Source of the DNA: an uncultured Solirubrobacteraceae bacterium
GTDB taxonomy: Bacteria; Actinomycetota; Thermoleophilia; Solirubrobacterales; Solirubrobacteraceae
Assembly: GCA_955652345.1 (NCBI GenBank)
Contig: CATPBV010000124.1
Coordinates: 1 to 9,200 of the forward strand
Direction: 5' to 3'
DNA: 9,200 bases
A program made the position numbers and the translations under genes. Shown piece by piece: positions 4,644 to 9,200 of this stretch; the first letter of the stretch is position 1; every line of letters begins with the position of its first letter. The notes beneath the pieces are model-generated. The model saw nothing but the letters and a program-made list of their open reading frames with translations. It ran no database searches and was not told where the DNA came from.

Positions 4644-6174
4644 CGGGCACATCCGAACGCTGATCTTCTCTGGCGTGCTGGTCGCCGCGGCGTCGGTCGC
4701 CGCCCTCGCGGTGTTCGCCGACAAGGATCGCGCGGACGTGCGCACGATCCCCAGGGGTGCACTTCGCGTCGAGGTCGGAGGTTCTCCGATAAGCCGCCCG
4801 ATCCCCGCGGGATATGTCGGCTTCTCGATCGAGTACTGGTCCTCCCTGGCGTACTCGGGCGCCAATCCCGCAGCTCCGAATCCGACCTTCATCCGGCTCG
4901 TCCAAGCGCTTGATCCGGGCAGCTCACCGATCATCCGATTCGGCGGCGACACGACCGACTGGACCTGGTGGCCAACGCCAGGAGTGGCCAAGCCCGCGGG
5001 CATCAGGTACACACTGACACCGCGCTGGCTGGCGGTTACGCGCGCGAGCGCGCGCGCGATGGGGGCGCGGCTGATCCTCGGGATCAACTTCGAGGCAGAC
5101 AGCCAGGCGATCGCGAGCGCCGAAGCGCACGCATTCCTGAACGGCATCGGGCGAGACCTGATCGCCGGGTTCGAACTGGGCAATGAGCCTGAGGTCTACG
5201 GGACGATCGGCTGGTACTCCAACAGCGCTGGGGTGCCGGTGTTCGGCCGCCCGGCGAGCTATGACTTCGGGTCGTTTCTACGGGACTACGCCGCGATCGC
5301 CTCCGCGCTCCCGCGGGGCGTCCCGCTCGTCGGTCCGGCATCCGGCGCATCGCAGTGGCTCGCCGAGCTGAACCAGTTCCTGCGCGCGAACCGCCGCGTT
5401 CGGACCGTGACGTTCCACCGCTACCCGCTGCACCGGTGCTACACCCCGCGCAGCTCGCCCACGTACCCCACGATCCCGAACCTGCTCGCGCCGGCGGCTT
5501 CGATCGGCCCGGCCGCGAGCCTGGCGTCGGCGGTGGTGGTTGCCCACGCGCACGGTCTTCCGTTTCGAGCCGATGAGCTCAACAGCGTCTCCTGCGGCGG
5601 CGCGTGGGGCGTGTCGAACACGTTCGCTTCCGCTCTATGGGTGCTCGACACGCTGTTTCACATGGCCCAGGTCGGGGTCGACGGCGTGAACATCCATACG
5701 TTCGCGAGGGCTCGCTACGAGCCGTTCGCGTTCAAGCACACACGCCACGGCTGGCAGGCGCAAGTCAAGCCGATGTACTACGGCCTCTTGATGTTCGCTC
5801 GGGCGGCTCCGGCCGGCGCTCGACTGCTGCCCACCTACGCCCCGCCGACCGCGGGTAAGGCGCTGCGGATGTGGGCTACACGGGGCACGGACGGGACGCT
5901 CCGGGTCGTCTTGATCAACGTTTCACGCAGCCGCACGGTTACGCTGGCCATCCGTCCGCCCGCTACCGGCGCAAGCGCCACGCTCGAGCGGCTGCTCGCC
6001 CCGCGGCTGGGCGCGACGCACGACGTCACCCTCTCTGGTCAGGGCTTCGGCTCGGACACCGCCACGGGGACATTACCCGGCGCCCCGGCCATGGCCAGCC
6101 TCACGCCGATTCAGCGTCGCTATGTGGTTCGCGTTCCCCCCGCCAGCGCTGCGCTCATCACGGTGCGGCGGTGA
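4633..6174 (+). CDS. Glycoside hydrolase family 79-like protein (beta-glucuronidase/heparanase type), membrane-anchored
   Basis: The product has 513 residues. Residues 9-29 form one hydrophobic segment without a clear cleavage site, suggesting an N-terminal anchor with the enzyme outside. The (beta/alpha)8 domain shows Ile-Arg-Phe-Gly-Gly-Asp-Thr-Thr-Asp (101-109), the acid/base motif Leu-Gly-Asn-Glu185-Pro, Thr-Phe-His-Arg-Tyr-Pro (260-265) and the nucleophile motif Asp-Glu315-Leu-Asn-Ser-Val-Ser-Cys-Gly-Gly. The last motif closely resembles GETNSVSCGG of bacterial GH79 beta-glucuronidases. A beta-sandwich C-terminal domain (about 415-512) completes the usual GH79 form, and both catalytic glutamates are present. 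ATG 4633 overlaps the lipoprotein stop by 11 bp; an in-frame ATG at 4549 lies deep inside that gene and is rejected. The substrate is probably a uronic-acid-containing glycan (family knowledge). Its 3' end overlaps the convergent heme-protein gene by 55 bp. Confidence 0.88.
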   Translation: MRVDGHIRTLIFSGVLVAAASVAALAVFADKDRADVRTIPRGALRVEVGGSPISRPIPAGYVGFSIEYWSSLAYSGANPAAPNPTFIRLVQALDPGSSPIIRFGGDTTDWTWWPTPGVAKPAGIRYTLTPRWLAVTRASARAMGARLILGINFEADSQAIASAEAHAFLNGIGRDLIAGFELGNEPEVYGTIGWYSNSAGVPVFGRPASYDFGSFLRDYAAIASALPRGVPLVGPASGASQWLAELNQFLRANRRVRTVTFHRYPLHRCYTPRSSPTYPTIPNLLAPAASIGPAASLASAVVVAHAHGLPFRADELNSVSCGGAWGVSNTFASALWVLDTLFHMAQVGVDGVNIHTFARARYEPFAFKHTRHGWQAQVKPMYYGLLMFARAAPAGARLLPTYAPPTAGKALRMWATRGTDGTLRVVLINVSRSRTVTLAIRPPATGASATLERLLAPRLGATHDVTLSGQGFGSDTATGTLPGAPAMASLTPIQRRYVVRVPPASAALITVRR

Positions 6175-6725
6175 AGCGCCCGCAAGGGGTGCGGAGCAGG
6201 CAAGACCCGGTAGGTGAAGAGAAACACGATCGGTGCGGTCAGCGCGCTGAGCAACGCAAGCGTCCACCAGCTGCGTCCGTCGGTCCCGGCTCCGACGACG
6301 TGGCCGACGGCGAGCACGTAGACGACGATCGTGAACCGATGCATCGTGCGCCATGTCTTCGTCCCGATTCGCTTGCGAACATAGAAGCTCAGCCCTAGCA
6401 GGACCGCGAGCCAGCCGGCGATGATTCCGATTCCCGTGAAGACCGGTCTGTAGGCGAGGGCAAACGGGAGCGTGATTCCTGTCAGGTCGGGTCGCAGGTA
6501 GCCATCAAACAGCAGCAAGCCGGCGTGGGTCGCGATCAACCCGAGCGTTACGAGCGTGGCGGCTTCGTGAAGCAGCTTCAGCCTGGCGGGCAGGCCTGGG
6601 CGTCGTGTGACGCGTCCCGCCATCGCCAGACCGAGCGTTACCGAGACTCCCAGCAGCGCGATCGCGACGATGCCCAGAGCTCGACTTGCGAACCAGAAGA
6701 CCTGGTGTGTCGGGTCGCCTGTCAC
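6120..6725 (-). CDS. Second ferric-reductase-like transmembrane domain protein (bis-heme)
   Basis: This 201-residue membrane protein has five hydrophobic segments (near 13-36, 55-75, 90-117, 128-148 and 153-173). It has the same heme-ligand pattern as the protein at 1520-2209: His53/His67 14 apart and His129/His142 13 apart. Shared landmarks include Ala-Tyr-Arg-Pro-Val (91-95 here) and Gly-Ala/Thr-Gly-Thr-Asp after the last His, so the two are paralogs. No flavin or NAD domain is present, and unlike the first copy no electron-input genes follow it. GTG 6725 is 12 bp after the stop of the 83-residue gene, so it is probably translated by coupling; no strong ribosome site is visible. The last 18 residues, basic and beyond the heme domain, are encoded opposite the end of the GH79 gene. 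Confidence 0.85.
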   Translation of the reverse strand: MTGDPTHQVFWFASRALGIVAIALLGVSVTLGLAMAGRVTRRPGLPARLKLLHEAATLVTLGLIATHAGLLLFDGYLRPDLTGITLPFALAYRPVFTGIGIIAGWLAVLLGLSFYVRKRIGTKTWRTMHRFTIVVYVLAVGHVVGAGTDGRSWWTLALLSALTAPIVFLFTYRVLPAPHPLRALHRRTVMSAALAGGTRTT

Positions 6726-6737
6726 GGTCGGCGTCAG

Positions 6738-6989
6738 TCAGGAGGTGCGCGTCGTGACCGGCGCCAGCACGTGTACCGATTGCCCGGTGCTCGCACCAGT
6801 GCCGTGGATGGCAAAGCTAGGCTTGGCGACCATGGAGACGCGCGTGGTCAGCGCGTTGATGTAGATGACGGAAAACGGGAGCCATGCGGCTAGGAGCGCC
6901 GCGACGGAGAGGCTCAGCAGCGTCCGATAGAGCGACCATCCACGGCGAGCGCCTCCGCTGTTCGCTGGTTGTCCGTTCGAGTCAGTCAT
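6738..6989 (-). CDS. Small single-span membrane protein (83 aa)
   Basis: I recognise no family. The protein has a polar, basic N-terminus (1-23), one membrane segment at about 24-46 containing Trp and Pro, and an outside tail of about 37 residues rich in Ser, Thr, Val and Gly with His62 and His73. It contains no Cys. ATG 6989 lies 5 bp after AGGA and overlaps the stop of the upstream 68-residue gene by 8 bp; its own stop is 12 bp before the second ferric-reductase-like gene. It has the same plan and position relative to the heme gene as the 116-residue protein of the other operon, suggesting an accessory subunit of the heme protein, though I see no clear sequence similarity between them. Confidence 0.62.
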   Translation of the reverse strand: MTDSNGQPANSGGARRGWSLYRTLLSLSVAALLAAWLPFSVIYINALTTRVSMVAKPSFAIHGTGASTGQSVHVLAPVTTRTS

Positions 6990-7188
6990 GTTGATCCTGT
7001 TCTTGTCCGGCTTGGGGCAGGTGAGACCCGCCCGGGACGCCTGTATGCACCACTGCGGCGCGCTGAATGGATGTCGTCGTTACCGTCGCCGGCTTGTTCG
7101 CATGGACGATCACTCCAGCGATCGACATAGCCGCGAGGAACATCGCCGTAGCGAATGCAGCAATCTTGATCCGGGCGCTGTGCGTCAT
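6982..7188 (-). CDS. Small exported or membrane-anchored protein (68 aa)
   Basis: No family is recognised. The 68-residue product has Lys8 near the start, a hydrophobic segment at about 9-29 rich in Ala and Met, and Val-His-Ala-Asn (28-31), which could serve as a signal-peptidase site. The remaining 38 residues are polar, with a Thr run (37-39), three His and an acidic Gln/Asp-rich end. ATG 7188 overlaps the stop of the 33-codon gene as ATGA, and its stop overlaps the next gene by 8 bp. The open frame continues upstream to 7491, but that part is a low-complexity Arg-rich reading through the intergenic region and the regulator gene, so I cut it back to 7188. Function unknown; probably an extracytoplasmic component of the heme module. 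Confidence 0.6.
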   Translation of the reverse strand: MTHSARIKIAAFATAMFLAAMSIAGVIVHANKPATVTTTSIQRAAVVHTGVPGGSHLPQAGQEQDQHD

Positions 7189-7286
7189 TTCTTTCTCTGA
7201 TGGGTGGTCGCTGCGTGTGCGATCGGGACCACGGCGAACGACAGCGCCGCGATCGAGCCGGCTAGTGCGATGGTTCGTGCTCTCAC
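7185..7286 (-). CDS. Very small signal-peptide-bearing protein (33 aa)
   Basis: The product has 33 residues from GTG 7286 to TGA 7187-7185. It starts Met-Arg-Ala-Arg, has a hydrophobic core (about 5-22) and an Ala-His-Ala (23-25) signal-peptidase-type site, leaving about eight residues ending His-Gln-Arg-Lys-Lys. The strongest ribosome site in the window, AAGGAGGG at 7293-7300, is 6 bp upstream, and the stop overlaps the next ATG as ATGA. These three independent signs make it a real gene despite its size. It could be a tiny exported peptide, a membrane-retained micropeptide, or a leader whose translation drives the downstream genes. It is the first gene of the minus-strand operon. Confidence 0.6.
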   Translation of the reverse strand: MRARTIALAGSIAALSFAVVPIAHAATTHQRKK

Positions 7287-7432
7287 TTCGAGCCCTCCTT
7301 GTGAGGGTCATGCACCGCGTGAGCGGGCGCAGTGGTTGATGCTGACCAGACTGAAGGCGCCGATCAAGAGCCCGGTAAGAGACCGTCCAGAAGGGACTTA
7401 CCGTCCTCATTTCACCTGCAACAGGGCATAAA
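7287..7432. promoter_or_regulatory. Divergent promoter region (small-protein/heme operon and two-component operon)
   Basis: These 146 bp separate the minus-strand operon from the response regulator gene and must carry both promoters. Visible features are inverted arms GGTAAG (7374-7379) and CTTACC (7397-7402) with GTCC/GGAC nested between them, a repeated CCGTCC (7383-7388 and 7401-7406), and, on the minus strand, two adjacent 11-bp units each starting CTCTT (7381-7371 and 7370-7360). The 11-bp spacing echoes the repeat at 1104-1147. I could not assign -10/-35 hexamers with confidence. Confidence 0.42.
7293..7300 (-). promoter_or_regulatory. Strong ribosome binding site for the 33-residue gene
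   Basis: On the minus strand the bases read AAGGAGGG, a near-perfect anti-Shine-Dalgarno match, 6 bp before GTG 7286. It is the main evidence that translation of the minus-strand operon starts here. Confidence 0.65.
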
Positions 7433-8122
7433 GTGAGCTCCGACATGCGGATTCTTGTGATCGAGGACGAGCGGACTCTTGCCGGCTTCATCGAGCAGAG
7501 CCTTCGCGCCGAAGGGCACGCGGTGACGGTTTGCCATGACGGCGAGAGCGGCCTGGCGGCGGCGTCGACCAGCGACTACGCGCTCGTGTTACTCGATCTG
7601 GCGCTGCCCGGCAAGGACGGCCTCGAGGTGCTCGGCGCGATTCGGGCGCGCGAGCCGGACTTGCCGGTGATCGTGGTGACCGCGCGGACCGCCGTCGGCC
7701 AGCGAGTGGAGGGACTCGATCGCGGCGCTAACGATTATGTGACGAAGCCGTTCGCGCTCGAGGAGCTCCTCGCCCGAGTGCGAGCGCAGCTGCGCTCGCC
7801 CGGTCAGCGTGAAGCCTCGGTACTCGAGGTCTCCGGGATACGCATGGACCTGCGTACCCGGCGGGTGCAGAGCGATGGAGACGAGGTGCGCCTCACCGCG
7901 CGCGAGTTCGAGGTGCTCGCTTATCTGATGCGCCACCCCGACCAGGTCCTCTCCCGTGAGCAGATCCTCAATGCGGTGTGGGGGTTCGACTTCGATCCCG
8001 GCACGAAGGTCCTGGAGGTCTACATCGGCTACCTGCGCCGCAAGCTCGGTTGCGGTCGCATCGGAGAGCCGATCGAGACGCTGCGTAACGTGGGCTACCG
8101 GCTGCGGGTGCGGCGTGAGTAG
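7433..8122 (+). CDS. OmpR/PhoB-family response regulator
   Basis: The 229-residue transcription regulator has a receiver domain (about 5-116) with acidic pocket Glu11-Asp12, phosphoacceptor Asp55 in Leu-Leu-Asp-Leu-Ala-Leu-Pro, switch Thr83 and Lys105 in Thr-Lys-Pro-Phe. A winged-helix DNA-binding domain follows (about 130-227) with Leu-Thr-Ala-Arg-Glu-Phe-Glu-Val-Leu, Val-Leu-Ser-Arg-Glu-Gln-Ile, and the C-terminal hairpin Arg-Asn-Val-Gly-Tyr-Arg-Leu. All phosphorylation residues are present. GTG 7433 follows AGGG by 6 bp; ATG 7445, which gives the more common N-terminus Met-Arg-Ile-Leu-Val, is an equally possible start. It overlaps the sensor kinase gene by 8 bp and diverges from the small-protein/heme operon. 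Proteins of this class bind 11-bp direct repeats, which occur upstream of both redox operons, so it may control both. Confidence 0.93.
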   Translation: MSSDMRILVIEDERTLAGFIEQSLRAEGHAVTVCHDGESGLAAASTSDYALVLLDLALPGKDGLEVLGAIRAREPDLPVIVVTARTAVGQRVEGLDRGANDYVTKPFALEELLARVRAQLRSPGQREASVLEVSGIRMDLRTRRVQSDGDEVRLTAREFEVLAYLMRHPDQVLSREQILNAVWGFDFDPGTKVLEVYIGYLRRKLGCGRIGEPIETLRNVGYRLRVRRE

Positions 8123-9200
8123 ACGCCGGACACGCGGTGGCCTGCGTACGCAGCTCGCGGTTGCGATCGCGCTCGTGACATCGCTCGCGGTCGGCGCGAC
8201 CTACCTGGCGCTCTACAGCGGCACGAGCTCGCGGCTGCGAGATCAGATCGACGCTCAACTGAGGACCCAGTACGCCGAATGGCGTCAAATCATCGCCCGT
8301 GGCGACCTCTCGACGCCCGTTGCGCTCGAGCATGCCGCCAGGCGGTTCATCGCGGCGCAGCGCTATCACGCGGAATCGCTGATCGTCGCGGTGCAGGTCC
8401 AGGGCGGTTCCACAGTCAGCAACGTTCCGCGGGTCCTGGCCCTGGAGGAAGCCCGGGAACAAGGCGAGAACACCGGCTTGCTCCGCGCGCCGGCGGGGAT
8501 CTCGACCGTGTCGGTGGCTGAGGCGGGGGACATGCGGGTCTTAGCTGCGCCGATCGTTCGCGGCGGTCAGATCGTTGGAACGCTGCGAGTCGCGAATCCG
8601 CTCACGCCCGTCGCGCAAGCTCAGGCCGGCCTCCGGCGCACGTTCCTCGTGGTCGGGGCAGTCGCCCTCGCGCTCGCCGTGGCGGCGGGAATAGCGCTCG
8701 CGACGTTGATCGCAGCGCCGCTTCGCCGGATCGCCAGGGTGGCCGCTGCGGTAACCGGCGGGGATCTCTTGCTCCGGGTGGGCGACGTGAAGGCCGGCGG
8801 AGAGGTCCGAGTCCTGGCCGACGCCTTCGACCACATGCTCGACCGGCTGGAGCGGAGCTTCAGGCGCCAGCGCGACTTCGTCTCCGACGCCTCCCACGAG
8901 CTGAGAACGCCCCTCTCGGTCCTGCGCGCTCAGGTTGAACTACTCGATCGCGAGGCCGATGAGGAGAGACGGCACGAAGGCACGGCGACCCTGCTCCGAC
9001 GCCTCGATGAGCTCGACCGCCTGGTTGGCGACATGCTCACGCTCGCCAGCGCCGAAGCAGGCCAGCTGCTCGAGCCTCGCACGGTCGACATGCGCGACTT
9101 CTTCGAGGATCTTCGCCGCGACCTGCCGCTGTTCGGCGAACGCGATTACCGGCTGACGCCGGTCGGCGGCAGGCTTCAAGCCGACCCCGATCGTCTCACC
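8115..9200 (+). CDS. Sensor histidine kinase, 3' end cut by the window
   Basis: The frame is open from GTG 8115 to the window end (362 codons, no stop), overlapping the regulator's stop by 8 bp. The N-terminus is basic, with a first membrane segment at about 13-34, an outside sensor domain of roughly 140 residues (35-175) with no recognised fold and no Cys, a second membrane segment (about 176-199), a HAMP linker (about 200-250) and the dimerisation/phosphoacceptor domain with His261 in Asp-Ala-Ser-His-Glu-Leu-Arg-Thr-Pro-Leu. The last visible residues, Ala-Asp-Pro-Asp-Arg-Leu-Thr, are the start of the HATPase domain just before the N-box, so ATP-binding motifs are beyond the edge. It is the partner of the regulator at 7433. 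The stimulus is unknown; the sensor domain faces the same compartment as the exported enzymes. Confidence 0.92.
   Translation, partial: MSRRRTRGGLRTQLAVAIALVTSLAVGATYLALYSGTSSRLRDQIDAQLRTQYAEWRQIIARGDLSTPVALEHAARRFIAAQRYHAESLIVAVQVQGGSTVSNVPRVLALEEAREQGENTGLLRAPAGISTVSVAEAGDMRVLAAPIVRGGQIVGTLRVANPLTPVAQAQAGLRRTFLVVGAVALALAVAAGIALATLIAAPLRRIARVAAAVTGGDLLLRVGDVKAGGEVRVLADAFDHMLDRLERSFRRQRDFVSDASHELRTPLSVLRAQVELLDREADEERRHEGTATLLRRLDELDRLVGDMLTLASAEAGQLLEPRTVDMRDFFEDLRRDLPLFGERDYRLTPVGGRLQADPDRLT

Noticed and set aside
7189..7491. Upstream extension of the 68-residue protein, starting inside the response regulator gene
   Set aside because: It reads through a regulatory intergenic region and antisense to the regulator, with Arg-rich residues and no hydrophobic start. 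The ATGA junction at 7185-7188 marks the true start.

Overview
The window is high-GC, tightly packed bacterial chromosomal DNA. Codon use, short or overlapping gene junctions, frequent GTG starts and Ser/Thr-rich secreted proteins suggest an actinobacterium. The pairing of small one-membrane-segment proteins with ferric-reductase-like membrane proteins resembles Thermoleophilia (Solirubrobacterales and relatives), but that placement is inferred from style and not proven. I see no tRNA, rRNA, CRISPR array, insertion sequence or phage gene.

Layout. (1) 1-1051 is ordinary metabolism: the tail of a zinc-binding dehydrogenase/quinone reductase-like gene, a small thioredoxin-fold (glutaredoxin/GST N-domain-like) protein, and a convergent GST-family protein. 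(2) 1052-1167 is an intergenic region carrying four tandem 11-bp units that look like an OmpR/PhoB-type operator. (3) 1168-6174 reads as one six-gene plus-strand operon in which every junction is a 1-3 bp gap or a 4-11 bp overlap. It encodes a Ser/Thr-rich single-span membrane protein, a bis-heme ferric-reductase-like membrane protein, a stand-alone NuoF-like FMN/Fe-S protein, a small CX5C...CP ferredoxin, a lipoprotein of the phosphodiester glycosidase (NAGPA) family, and a membrane-anchored GH79-type glycoside hydrolase. (4) 6120-7286 is a minus-strand operon of three very small signal-peptide or single-span proteins followed by a second bis-heme ferric-reductase-like protein; it runs tail-to-tail into the GH79 gene with a 55-bp overlap. 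(5) 7433-9200 is a divergent OmpR-family response regulator and its histidine kinase, cut by the window edge just before the ATP-binding domain.

Working model (inference): the NuoF-like protein and the ferredoxin supply the cytoplasmic electron input that the first ferric-reductase-like protein lacks, because it has no FAD/NAD domain of its own. Electrons would then cross the membrane through two hemes to an unidentified acceptor outside. Linkage in one transcript to two exported carbohydrate-active enzymes, with a second heme module and a two-component system alongside, makes this a candidate regulated trans-membrane redox and extracellular glycan-processing locus that I do not recognise as a named system.
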